64,000 nucleotides of DNA from Homalodisca vitripennis (lineage: Eukaryota; Arthropoda; Insecta; Hemiptera; Cicadellidae), in NCBI RefSeq assembly GCF_021130785.1, contig NC_060209.1, positions 21,103,501-21,167,500 on the forward strand, written 5' to 3'. How positions within the stretch are numbered: position 1 is the first letter of the stretch; each line of letters begins with the position of its first letter. The position numbers and the translations under genes were made by a program. The notes below the pieces were generated by a model. The model worked only from the letters and a program-made list of their open reading frames with translations. It had not been told where the DNA came from and did no database searches. Positions 1-11,844 of the stretch are shown in pieces.

Positions 1-1930
1 TAATTTTTATCAGAAGTCCTAAAATCCACCAACAATTGCCTCTTATCGTTGTAGTCAGTGTGTCGTTACAAAAAGCTCAATTTGGGAGAGGTGCCAAAAC
101 CAAAATCAATAAACCATTAGTACTCGCGGAGCCATGACCAGATAAGTAATTTTTATCAGAAGTCCTAAAATCTACCAACAATTGCCTCTTATCGTTGTAG
201 TCAGTGTGTCGTTACAAAAAGCTCAATTTGGGAGAGGTGCCAAAACCAAAATCAATAAACCAATAGTACTCGCGGAGCCATGACCAGATAAGTAATTTTT
301 ATCGGAAGTCCTAAAATCTACCAACAATTGCCTCTTATCGTTGTAGTCAGTGTGTCGTTACAAAAAGCTCAATTTGGGAGAGGTGCCAAAACCAAAATCA
401 ATAAACCATTAGTACTCGCGGAGCCATGACCAGATAAGTAATTTTTATCGGAAGTCCTAAAATCTACCAACAATTGCCTCTTATCGTTGTAGTCAGTGTG
501 TCGTTACAAAAAGCTCAATTTGGGAGAGGTGCCAAAACCAAAATCAATAAACCATTAGTACTCGCGGAGCCATGACCAGATAAGTAATTTTTATCAGAAG
601 TCCTAAAATCTACCAACAATTGCCTCTTATCGTTGTAGTCAGTGTGTCGTTACAAAAAGCTCAATTTGGGAGAGGTGCCAAAACCAAAATCAATAAACCA
701 TTAGTACTCGCGGAGCCATGACCAGATAAGTAATTTTTATCAGAAGTCCTAAAATCTACCAACAATTGCCTCTTACCGTTGTAGTCAGTGTGTCGTTACA
801 TAAAGCTCAATTTGGGAGAGGTGCCGAAACCAAAATCAATAAACCATTAGTACTCGCGGAGCCATGACCAGATAAGTAATTTTTATCAGAAGTCCTAAAA
901 TCCACCAACAATTGCCTCTTACCGTTGTAGTCAGTGTGTCGTTACATAAAGCTCAATTTGGGAGAGGTGCCGAAACCAAAATCAATAAACCATTAGTACT
1001 CGCGGAGCCATGACCAGATAAGTAATTTTTATCAGAAGTCCTAAAATCTACCAACAATTGCGTCTTACCGTTGTAGTCAGTGTGTCGTTACAAAAAGCTC
1101 AATTTGGGAGAGGTGCCGAAACCAAAATCAATAAACCATTAGTACTCGCGGAGCCATGACCAGATAAGTAATTTTTATCAGAAGTCCTAAAATCTACCAA
1201 CAATTGCGTCTTACCGTTGTAGTCAGTGTGTCGTTACAAAAAGCTCAATTTGGGAGAGGTGCCGAAACCAAAATCAATAAACCAATAGTACTCGCGGAGC
1301 CATGACCAGATAAGTAATTTTTATCAGAAGTCCTAAAATCTACCAACAATTGCGTCTTACCGTTGTAGTCAGTGTGTCGTTACAAAAAGCTCAATTTGGG
1401 AGAGGTGCCGAAAACCAAAATCAATAAACCAATTAGTACTCGCGGAGCCATGACCAGATAAGTAATTTTTATCAGAAGTCCTAAAATCTACCAACAATTG
1501 CGTCTTACCGTTGTAGTCAGTGTGTCGTTACAAAAAGCTCAATTTGGGAGAGGTGCCAAAACCAAAATCAATAAACCAATAGTACTCGCGGAGCCATGAC
1601 CAGATAAGTAATTTTTATCAGAAGTCCTAAAATCTACCAACAATTGCCTCTTATCGTTGTAGTCAGTGTGTCGTTACATGAAGCTCAATTTGGGAGAGGT
1701 GCCAAAACCAAAATCAATAAACCATTAGTACTCGCGGAGCCATGACCAGATAAGTAATTTTTATCAGAAGTCCTAAAATCTACCAACAATTGCCTCTTAC
1801 CGTTGTAGTCAGTGTGTCGTTACAAAAAGCTCAATTTGGGAGAGGTGCCAAAACCAAAATCAATAAACCATTAATTCTCGCTGAGCCATGACCAGATAAG
1901 TAATTTTTATCGGAAGTCGTAAAATGTACT
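1..1930. repeat. 146-bp satellite array, about 13 copies
   Basis: The motif TAATTTTTAT recurs at 1, 147, 293, 439, 585, 731, 877, 1023, 1169, 1315, 1463, 1609, 1755 and 1901, a period of 146 bp with one 2-bp insertion in the tenth copy. The array runs off the left edge. Copies differ at a few diagnostic sites: CCTCTTATCG, CCTCTTACCG or CGTCTTACCG; GCCAAAACC or GCCGAAACC; TACAAAAAGC, TACATAAAGC or TACATGAAGC. Variants come in blocks, as expected from local amplification. The last copy degrades at about 1915-1930. Confidence 0.97.
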
Positions 1931-4546
1931 TGTAATTTAATTACGATCTTTAAAAAAAGTTTGTATTATTTGGAATTTCCTGAAAATTGTCTGAAAAATA
2001 TACTAATTTCTCTCTTCAGTACTCCTTTATGATTTAATATGTGTTTTTCGTGTATATTGTATTTAATTGTTAAATGTATCAGGCGTATGAATTTTACTTA
2101 TTTCATTTGTGTAGGAAGTAATGAAGCCAGAGTAAATTTACTAGAGTAAAATAACGAGATCATTTGTAGTGATGACATATTAGTTCAAATTATTAAAGTA
2201 TATATTTTTATATATCTAAGTATTAGTAATAACGATAAATATAATTTAATATACTAAATAGTTTTTATAAAATTAAATAAAACTTACGTAACCAGACCAT
2301 ATAAGCCTTGGATTATTATTGGCAAGTAATGGAAATCTTTGAAAATTAAAATCCATAAATATGTGGGGAAAGGATGATTAAAAAATTGGTTAGGTGTGAT
2401 TAATTAGAATGAATATTGATTATTTCTTATTGTGTAACTATTAAAAAAATGTAGTAATACTGATTCGATCAATTTGTAGTTGGAAAAAATAACAAATTAT
2501 GCAGAAAAAACTTAATGTAAATTATCAGTGTTACTTAAACAATTATTCTTACATAAGTAACATACTGTTAAGAAAAACCCAAGTTTTTATTATTTGCATT
2601 TAATTTAAATAAATTGTTTGTCCAAAAACATACGCTTTTCACTTATAAAATATTAAAAAAACATTGATTTAAACACATTGAAATATACAGTTTTTTTATT
2701 TCAATAACGGGCCGCCGTAAATTAGTGCTTTTCTAGAAGCGATGGGTTAATTGAATGTTTGTAATAACTTATGCAACATTGATAGAACCTAATGAAGTAG
2801 ACAATATCATAAACACTATTAATAGTTAATCTACCTTTAACGAGCTTGTATTAATTACAACGCCTGCAGTGTAATTACACAGTGATAATAGCAAGCACAC
2901 GTGTAATATTGGGGTTTCATAACAGTAAGTACATAAAGCAATCAAGTGTGTGGGAGATCGTATATTTATAGTTGTATGTTGTAGTTTTATTTTTCTGCTA
3001 TAATATGTCTTGTATTTGTTTTTTGTTCGGGTTTAGAATTGCTGAATAGCTTCTAGTTATACAACACTTAAAACATATTCCTAAAGCCCATAACCCTTCC
3101 CTTACATGAATGAAAAGTTCCCAAATAAAGTCCCTAATAAGAATACTCCCTTTAACTGGATGACCACAAATCTGGCTCCACGAAATAAAGATGATAGCCA
3201 TGATTGTTAACCACGAAATGATGTTGCCATGAAATCCTTGACCACGCACGTTGACCACGAAATTCGACCTAAACCTATAAGAAACAATAAAATAAAATTA
3301 GAAATAAATCAAGAGATTAATAAATGAAATAAACAATATTCGTCAGCAACGGTTAATCATGTTAAAGAGCACTACTGGTTTCAATCATGAACAGTAACAA
3401 GATAACAAATGAATTACTTTTATCATTTTATCATGAATATCAATATTAATATTGACGATAATTTGTTGGCTTTGTAACTATTACAATACGCAAAATTAAT
3501 ACTTACGAACACAGTTTGCGAGTATTTTCCTTCGTGACTGATACATGCCAATTTGACTAACGGATGTCACAACACTTGTACCAGATGTGGGTCGTTTTGT
3601 CATCCTAATAATACTATAAATGCGAAAGTGAGTTTGTTTATTTTGTTTTTTACGCGTAAACTATTCAACCGAAAATTTTACACGGGCATCCAGGTTAAAT
3701 TAAATTGGCAATAAATATACAATTTTTGACATATTTTTCGTTGTGGGAACAAGCTAAACTAAAAATTTCTGAAAAATATAATTCACTCGAACCAGAAGTG
3801 CTTCTACATGTGCAAAAAGTACGTGCGAACGCGGGTAACTGCTATATTAATATCGTACAATATTTCTCATTTAAATATGAACGTATACATCATGAGAGAT
3901 TCTCATTGACGGCGTATTTCCAATCAACTATGGGGTATTCACAATAAAACATATTCTGTAATATAATTAAACTAAATACTTAATGATATTAATTTCCTTG
4001 TCCAGTGATTATTATTTTTATGTTTCCATATAATTGGAAACATAAAAATACCATTAATAGTTCGAATTGATGTATTTGCTGCTGTATCGGGTTGCATATA
4101 ATTGATCAAAAATATATATGCAGAGAATATATTCGATGTCAACAACAAATATAATTTGAAAAATACATTTACTGATTGCATGTTCCATTTTCGTTGCACA
4201 TTACTTAGGTGATGCATGTAAATATACTTATCCATTCTGGGGACTCCTTTCAGCCTTCGATAAAGTAAGTATCCTCGTGATTCCATAACGAGACCTTCTG
4301 GAAGTTTTCGCCCTTCGAATTTATTTAAAAGAAATTACATAGCTGTTAATTTATAATTAGTATAATTTGATCAATACTGTGACGTGAACTGTTTGAAAAT
4401 TTAAATGATTAAAAGTTAAAGTTTAATTTACATGGAAAAGGAATTTAAAGGCCATAATAACTTGTACTAAAAATAGATAACAAAATATACACTTTGGAAT
4501 AACAGCTATGGATGGAGAAACATATGTATTGACAGTTCAAATAACA
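1931..4546. other. AT-rich intergenic DNA
   Basis: No gene, RNA or clear repeat structure is seen. Short open frames at 2998-3258, 3705-3947 and 3972-4286 have no recognisable domain or coding character. A segment at 3600-3700 (CTATAAATGCGAAAGTGAG, then an ACGCGTAAAC and CAACCGAAAATTTTAC stretch) resembles the conserved end of a repeat common in insect genomes; I cannot assign its family. Confidence 0.5.
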
Positions 4547-5170
4547 AAAGACAACGTGCTGTCAAAACACACAGTAACAGGTAACGGGATAAGGTTATCG
4601 TGGCAACCGAGATCACTGGTGTGCATTTGTAACAACATGTATCTTGTTTAAAGGCTTCACCTTGTGTTAATAGTTAGTGTGTTAATTTCAACAGAGAAAA
4701 TATTGTCAAAACACTGCAATAGGTAACAATAAACAGTTATCGGGACAACCAGGGTCACCTGTGAGCATTTGTAACAACATGTAGGCCTATCTTGTTTAAA
4801 GGCTTCATATTGTGTTAATAGTTAGAATTTAAACAGAGAAAATATTGTCAAAACACTGTAATAGATAACAATAAAAAGTTATCGGGGCAACCAGGGTCAA
4901 CTGTGAGCATTTGTAACAACATGTAGGCCTATCTTGTTTAAAGGCTTCACCTTGTGTTAATAGTTAGAATTTCAACAGAGAAAATATTGTCAAATCACTG
5001 TAATAGGTAACAATAAAAAGTTATCGGGGCAACCTGGGTCACCTGTGAGCATTTGTAACAACATGTAGGCCTATCTTGTTTAAAGGCTTCACCTTGTGTT
5101 AATAGTTACAATTAGAACAGAGAAAATATTGTCTAAACACACAGTAATATGTAACAGGATACTTATATCT
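4547..5170. repeat. 142-bp tandem repeat, about 4.4 copies
   Basis: ACAGAGAAAATATTGTC recurs at 4691, 4833, 4975 and 5117, an exact 142-bp period. A diverged leading copy starts near 4555. Each unit contains TAACAACATGTAGGCCTATC and GGCTTCACCTTGTGTTAATAG. Inner copies are nearly identical and outer copies more diverged, as in arrays that grow by unequal exchange. No coding capacity is seen. Confidence 0.92.
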
Positions 5171-5385
5171 CGGTATTATCTTCACAGTTAGTTATTCCGT
5201 ACTTACTTCTATACGACATTCAATATAATGAATAAAAATAAAAATATAGAATGTTTGAGTAATAGAAAACGTGTTATATACATCAATATCACTGGGATAC
5301 TTTCTCACTTGAAAGACAATTACCAATAAACCGATTTTAGAAACTTGTATTACACGTATAACATTGTACTTGTGGTTTTAAATGG

Positions 5386-5452
5386 TACGGGAGTTACATT
5401 ACAAGCGAGGCGAGGTTGTGGTATAAACTGTTTACAGCCGCGGTTGAATATC
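5386..5452 (+). repeat. Dispersed repeat copy interrupted by the hAT insertion
   Basis: The segment with GTTACATTACAAGCGAGGCG and TATAAACTGTTTA matches a diverged copy at about 46885-46945, where the same order is seen without the hAT. It is the pre-insertion target of the element beginning at 5460. Confidence 0.55.
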
Positions 5453-5937
5453 TCTATAGCAGTGGTTCTCAACCTTTTCAACGCTGCGACCCCCTTTTAG
5501 GTTGAGAATTTTGGCGACCCCCTACATGTAACAACGTAAGAGTATGCCTTTGTATGCAAAAAGACAAGAAATAATTAGTTTTAAAAACATAAAAAACACT
5601 ATTCAAACAATATAGTAAAAACGTTAGTGAGCACAAATTTCTAATAATTAATAAACGATCCGGTAATAAATGTAACGAAAGTAATTTTAATCATTTTCAA
5701 ATTCTTCAATATCAAAGCAGGCAAAGACTGTGCGCAGTGTATTTACAGAAACTGACGCGTGGTGTATTTTAACGCCGCGGAAGACAGACCTGACATGGAG
5801 CTGCCGCGCAGCATTGCGTAATGCGCAATTCGTCCCTCCGGACAAGCACTGTGCCATTTTGCCAGTCGACTGCCTGACGTATTGAGAAATAGTGCGTACT
5901 TTGATCTTCAAATGACACACAAGTTTTAGTATTATTA

Positions 5938-7800
5938 ATGGATAAGTTTTTAAAAAGAGGAAGCTTCATGTAGCAAAAGTAGATTCCGAAGTCTCAAAAC
6001 AAAATGTCGAAAGTATGATAATGCATATCTACAGTTTTGGTTTTAACTGAACTTGAAAACAGAACCTCAGTGTGTAAATTTGCAGATGAAGTTTTTAATC
6101 AGTTGAAAGCCATGAAAACCTTCAAAAAATGAGCGTCCATCTGAAACTAAGCATTCTGCGCTGAAAAACAAACCAGTCGAGTTTTTCCAGAGAAAGCTGC
6201 TGTCCTGTCGCAGTCAACTAGGTAAATATTAAAAGTCATACTGATGTTAGCAAAAATCCTCAAAGCTTCGTACGAGGTACGCTAAGATTGCTAAAGTGGG
6301 GAAGCCACATTCCATTGCTGAGGGAATTATTCTTCCTGCCGCAATCGATTGGGTTTCAAATATAATGAATTAATTCCTCAAATAGCTGACAAGCCTAAAA
6401 AAATCCCACTAATCAAATGACACGGTCAGCGACGAATATCAGACATGGTGAAAGATGTTTCAGAATCCAGCTAAAGATGCAAATAAAAGAAAGCACGTTT
6501 TTTTCGATGCCAATGCGACGAATCAACTAACATTGCAAACTTTGCATCAGTTTTGTGTATTTATATAGGTAGTGATTGCGGTCACTCTATTAAGGAAAAT
6601 GTATTGTTTTTTGCAAATCTCTGCCAGAAACCATGCCACAGGTGAACAGTCTTTATAAAGTGTTCTGAGGCCAACTGAACCATTTGAAATAGATTTGAAC
6701 AAATAGTTTTCAATTTGTTAGTGGATGTGCAATGAGCAATTTCGGGTAAAAACAGCGATTGATTGCAAGTTGAAACTTAATGCCAAATGCAAACTGTGGT
6801 GCATTGCTTTTACATAGACAAGCTATGGCAGATAATGGGATGCCGGATGACTTGCGTCAAGTTTGGCTGAGGCCTTATCAAATGTGTTAACTACGTCAAG
6901 AGTCGACCATTGGCAGAGTAAATTATTGAAAACTTGTGTGAATAGGTAGGAGCCCTGCACAAACATTTGCTATTCCACACGAAGTGGATGGCTTCCCGGG
7001 TAAGACGTGTTGAGTAGCTGTTTTCATTGAGATCAGAAATTTTGCTTTTTAATGACGGTAAACATGAACTTTCCCATTTTTCAGCGATGAAAATGGTTTA
7101 ATAAAGCTTGCTACTAGCCGATATTTTTCTCATCTCACATTTGAACTCATCCTACACAGACCAGAAACAACTATTTTTGTATGCTCAAGACCGTATAAAT
7201 GCATTTGTAAGAAAACTTTACTCTTTGGAATACAAGAATAAAAGATGAAGACTCAGAAAATATCCCCCACTTACACAAGACTTCAAGGAGTATTCCTCAA
7301 GTATGTGACACATCCCATTGACAACATTCATCTCTCTCATTACTCATATCATTCACACCTTGAAGCCTTGAACACGCAGTTGAATGATTATATTCCTGTT
7401 AAAGATACAATGGATCTGTGTGGATAACAAAACCATTTTCCGCAAAAGCTGTTCAAAAAGCTGAATTTGAATGCTGCCTCCACGATGAACTGAGAGATAT
7501 ATCAAGTGATCAGTCATTGAAACTTAATACTTTTGAACGATGTTTGTCCCCGAAAGTTTTGGCTAAGTATAAAGAAGGAACACCCAGAATTGACCAACAG
7601 TAGCATTGGAGATTTTGATAACTTTTCTATTTTCCTTACAATTGGAAAAAGGATTTTCCAAAATTGTGAATTTAAAAAACCAAATCAAGAAAGCGTTGGC
7701 ACTGGAAAATGATATTCTTTTGTGTTTGACAAAATCAACCCAGACATTCTACAGTTAGTTAATTCAAAGCAAGCTCAATTTCCTCATTCAGTCATTCTGC
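5938..7800 (+). pseudogene. hAT transposase, ZBED5-like, decayed
   Basis: A start-like stretch (MDKFLKR, 5938 onward) opens a protein whose conceptual translation in shifting frames gives an N-terminal BED-type region, then scattered matches to the ZBED5/GTF2IRD2-like hAT transposase family. Two open pieces survive. One is at 7245-7427. The other is at 7418-7603 and contains a 'WITKPF' block followed by 'CLHDELRDISSDQSLKL', which corresponds to the segment just before the C-terminal hAT dimerisation domain in this family. Many stops and frameshifts, with in-frame stops from the start, show it is inactive. The family call comes from recognised family pattern, not a search. Confidence 0.65.
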
Positions 7801-8189
7801 GACTTTAAAAAAATGAATTTTTGCAAGTATTTTGTGAGTGTGCCTTTTTTAGAATAAACAAAGATTTTTGTCCTCACAACAATAAGGCCTACGTTACGAT
7901 ACAAGCGCGGCGCGGCAGGCACCATCATTTTAGCAGCGATGTTGAGTCATTAGAGCTCCATTTGTTTCCTTTTTGTTAATATAGTTGTATTTTCAAATAG
8001 TTTATGATTAATTGTAAATATATTAAATATACGTTATTGTATTTTAAGAAGCGACTCACTCATTTTCTAAATATGTACATGGTCGCATCATTTGAAAAAT
8101 AGTCGCCGCTCATATGGTATATATGGCCGTGAGTTTTTTTAGTTTTTTTTTTCATTTATCACCTATCTCGCGACCGGTCCCACCAGACC

Positions 8190-8855
8190 CGCCCCGCGAA
8201 AAAACAACCGAAATAGAAGAAGAAGAAACGAAGACAGAACGAAAAAAAAAAAAAAAACACCGCGAAAAAAGAAAAAATAAACGACGAAAAGAAAACAAAG
8301 AAAGAGAACAGTACCAAGGCCGAAAAACCGAAACCAAATAAAAACAAAACACGAAGACAAATCCGCGAAAAAAACAAGAAGAAAGAAAAGAAAAATAGGA
8401 AAAAAGAAAAAAGGAAAAACAATAGACAAGAAGAAAAAAAATAAACGAAAAGAAAACGAGAACGCGCCCCGCGCGAAACCGAAAAAAAAAGCCCGCGCGA
8501 ACCGAAAAAAAAAAGAAAGAAAAGCAGCGAAAAGACGAACAAAAAAAAAAAAAGCGAAAAAAGAATAAGATAAAACAAAAGCAAAAAAGAATAAAAACAC
8601 AAAACATAACGAAAAGGAGGGAAAAAAAACAGACGAGAAAGGAAAAAACGATAAAGAAGAACCAAAAAGCACACAACGAAACAAAATGAAAAGAAACGAA
8701 CGGAAAAAAAAGAGAAAAGACGCAAAAAAAACTAAAAAAATAAAAAGAAAACAAAAAGAAAAAGTATAAGAAACAAAAAAAACAAAAAAGTATACGGCAA
8801 GAACGAAAAAAAATAGAACAACAAGACGAAAAACGAAATAAAACGACAGCCCCCC
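8190..8855. repeat. Purine-rich, nearly T-free low-complexity tract
   Basis: About 660 bases of A-rich DNA with G and C but only about 3% T on the plus strand. It is full of AAAA, GAAG and CGCGAAAA words and lacks a regular period. Long minus-strand open frames here encode only Phe/Ser/Arg/Val-rich sequence, a by-product of composition. The tract sits inside the hAT element just before its right terminal repeat. Confidence 0.9.
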
Positions 8856-9239
8856 ATGGGGGTTCGCGACCCACCGGGTTTGAGAACCCCTGCTCTACTA
8901 GTGTTTTAGTATCATCTCTCTTCCCTCTCCAGTACATTATTGCGTGGAGTTCACAGTTTACAGTTATACAGTATAGCAGAGAGTCAACTAACTCAGGAGT
9001 AATACCTCGTAAACAAATTGTCTCAGACACTCATCATTAAATGTTAAGATCTGGACGATGACTTAAATTTTGATTTCGCTCTGGCCGAACAAGTTTCCTA
9101 CATTTGTTTTTGTAAGACTACACGTGTAATATGTAACGTTAAATAGTAAAACATGGATAATGAGTTTCTGGTTTTGATGAGAACATATGGAATACATTCT
9201 TTGTACCTTACAAAAGAAAGAACATCCAAAGCTATGCAA

Positions 9240-9383
9240 ATACAGCACAAAGGTTTGAATGCATACGAACTGTTACCGCACTGTAGTAAGGGCGAGAGTA
9301 TGACAGTGGTGGCTTAAGAAATGAGAGTGAGATGGGACCCTTCCCGAGAGACTTAAGGGCGTAACTTTTGTCTCTTGCTGTGT
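9240..9383. repeat. Dispersed repeat, copy 1 (partner at 48841-48990)
   Basis: Shares CGCACTGTAGTAAGGGCGAG and CCCTTCCCGAGAGACTTAAG with the copy at 48841-48990, same orientation, with scattered substitutions and small indels. No coding capacity is seen. The family is unknown. Confidence 0.85.
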
Positions 9384-9873
9384 GATTTCCTCTTGTATTC
9401 TTCGGAGGTCAATTTCTATGTGATTATACCTCCAAAGGTAAGCAATAGATGATAGTTTTTTAAATTTAAAAACTCTTATGTAATTATGTACACAAAACAA
9501 ACTAAAAAAAAAAAACAAACAGTTGAAAGGTTTTTTAACCAAGTTAAATGTTAGACATACAACTTGTTAACGACTACTTACAGATGGCAGTAAAAGTAGT
9601 TTAATTAATATATGCTTTTTTTTCACTACATCTATAAAAATATATATAAAATATAAAATTTTCATTTTTAAATTATTAAATAATTTAAAACCCAGTTTAA
9701 GTTATGCGGTTTTTGGTGTACGTGTTTTGCATCGTTTCAGACCTAATATCTAGTCTATATATAGCTAGAAATTCATGATGAAGAATACTTATGTTACAAA
9801 CTGTTTATTTTTAATATAAAACCGAAACTTTATTACAAAATATATGGTAATGGAGCTCAACCAAGGCAAATCT

Positions 9874-9964
9874 CATGAGACAAAACACTCAGCAGACAGT
9901 AAAGCTCTGGAATAGGATAAAATATTGAGCAGCTTGGCTTTCTTCTTCATCCATAAACTCGCAG
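9874..9964. repeat. Exact 91-bp repeat, copy 1 (partner at 49645-49735)
   Basis: From CATGAGACAAAACACTCAGC to TCCATAAACTCGCAG the sequence is identical, base for base by eye, to 49645-49735. The flanks of the two copies differ. Confidence 0.93.
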
Positions 9965-10832
9965 TCTGATATCTTCTACCTGCTGTGAACCTTTTGGGTG
10001 GCTTTTAGCTTTGTATCGCACTCTTGTTGGCCAATACATTCCACTTTGTACAGAATCTACGTATTTATAAATAACACATTTGCTGTTTTCAAAATAAAGA
10101 TCAAAGCGTATTGATACCAAACCATTTATATCAACTAATCTATAATCAAATTATGAGAATATACACTGTACATTGGTTTATATAGGGGAAATGATCTTTT
10201 GCGGTTTTCGGCTAAAATGTGATTTCTATTAAAAAAAGTTAAATGTAAAAGTAGTCGGCAATAAAAAAAAAACTAAATATTATGTTAATTTAAGTTTTTG
10301 CTCTAATGTCAAAAGTGTTCAAAAAAATTTAAAAGTCGTCGAAATTTTTAGGATCTCATCAGATGATCATGACTCCAACTTTCAGGAGTCAAGTCTGAGA
10401 CGTCAGATACCATGCAATGCAAGAAAAGGAAGGTGAACTGGAGCTAAACTCAAAATTCAATAATATATAGTTAGTAATAAAAGTGTTATAGTTAGTTTAG
10501 CTTCATTAAATTTTATGTTTCTTAACTCCTTTAGATATATTTTAGACAGAGTACTTTTTCCGAGAATCTAAAAGCAGATAAAACGTCAAAGTTTACTCTG
10601 GACAAATATTTGAAATATATTTTAAATTGTAGAAATAATTAAAGAAGACCGTGGGTTTTTGGAATTCTCAGTTTGTTACGTGAATAAAGAGCGCTTCTTT
10701 AATTCTTGGTAATCAGTATTATTTACATTAAACGTATTCTCCGTTAAAATGCAGGTAACCGTAAACGCGCTTTGTTTGAAACTACTCGCGACAAATACAC
10801 AATGATTGGCGGAACTAGTCTAGAAGTTGTAC
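9965..10832. other. AT-rich DNA with a fragment of dispersed repeat
   Basis: No gene is seen. The part at 10376-10445 (CAGGAGTCAAGTCTG ... AAGGTGAACTGGAGCT) is related in inverted orientation to 51495-51565. The last 170 bases before the 107-bp array are related to 53465-53600. Confidence 0.5.
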
Positions 10833-11265
10833 CAGTTTACTACTCTCTGAGCTAACATGTCGCTGTTTGTTGTGAATTTGTCTGTTGTGTCGCTATCATA
10901 AGGTCGACTAACCGGAAGGTTGACTGCCTTGATAGTGTACAGTTTACTACTCTCTGAGCTAACATGTCGCTGTTTGTTGTGAATTTGTCGGTTGTGTCGC
11001 TATCATAAGGTCGACTAACCGGAAGGTTGACTGCCTTGATAGTGTACAGTTTACTACTCTCTGAGCTAACATGTCGCTGTTTGTTGTGAATTTGTCTGTT
11101 GTGTCGCTATCATAAGGTCGACTAACCGGAAGGTTGACTGCCTTGATAGTGTACAGTTTACTACTCTCTGAGCTAACATGTCGCTGTTTGTTGTGAATTT
11201 GTCTGTTGTGTCGCTATCATAAGGTCGATTAACCGGAAGGTTGACTGCCTTGATAGTGTGCAGTT
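10833..11265. repeat. 107-bp tandem repeat, four copies
   Basis: TACTCTCTGAGCTAACATGT recurs at 10841, 10948, 11055 and 11162. Units also contain TAAGGTCGACTAACCGGAAG and are almost identical: the second copy has TCGG for TCTG in one position and the last has GATTAACC for GACTAACC. A single diverged copy, with related upstream flank, is at about 53590-53710. The array therefore arose by amplifying part of a dispersed repeat. Confidence 0.95.
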
Positions 11266-11844
11266 AGCTCTCGGTCCGAAATTACTAAAGTTTTGTTGTT
11301 CCTGTTGAATTAAAACGAAACCTTAGTACACAAAATAAAACAGAAGGATTTCTGCAATATGTGCAATGTCAATCACACAGTTATTTAAGAATATCAAGTA
11401 CGCCGTTGGTCCTTGAAATACATTTAAATCGTTTGACCCAAAATGTCTAAGCTGCGAAAATGATATAGTTTATATATAAATTAATGTGTAATAAATTCAT
11501 ATATATTTTTTATATATCATATAAAAATACAAATTGCTTGGTAAAAAGGTTCTAAATTTTCAGTCTGTATATATTAAAATCCTGTTTTTCATATATTAAA
11601 ACCAAAACTGGGCCCATATAATGATTATTCACTATTTGTTATGATAATCCTGGAATGTACTCAATCTAAATGAATGTAAACTCAACTCATTTTTTTCTAA
11701 CATATTTAAAATAAAAAAAACCCTCCTGTAAATTTTTGTTGTATATTTTTAAATGCGCACTGTTAACAAATTTCACATTTAAGCATATTTAATGGATCTC
11801 CGTAATATCAAGAAACGCTATTTCATTTTTTATGAAACGTTTGA

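Larger units (their letters stand above)
5460..8892 (+). mobile_element. hAT-superfamily DNA transposon, degenerate
   Basis: The left end is CAGTGGTTCTCAACCTTTTC and the right end is GGTTTGAGAACCCCTG; these are imperfect terminal inverted repeats of the well-known hAT type. Both ends have the C-rich 'gacccccttttagg' / 'gggggttcgcgaccc' subterminal part. The flanks are CTCTATAG on the left and CTCTACTAG on the right, an 8-bp target duplication differing by one inserted C. The body holds a decayed transposase (about 5938-7800) and an odd T-poor tract (8190-8855). At 3.4 kb the length fits an autonomous ancestor plus the tract. Confidence 0.85.

Noticed and set aside
1..1930. Possible CRISPR array
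   Set aside because: The whole 146-bp unit is repeated with no unique spacers; it is a eukaryotic satellite.
2998..4286. Three open frames of 80-104 residues
   Set aside because: Composition is what AT-rich non-coding DNA gives; no motif or supporting context.
8152..9030. Long minus-strand open frames, up to 292 residues
   Set aside because: They encode only Phe/Ser/Arg/Val-rich low-complexity sequence, a direct result of the T-free purine tract. Overlapping frames in two phases show the same thing.
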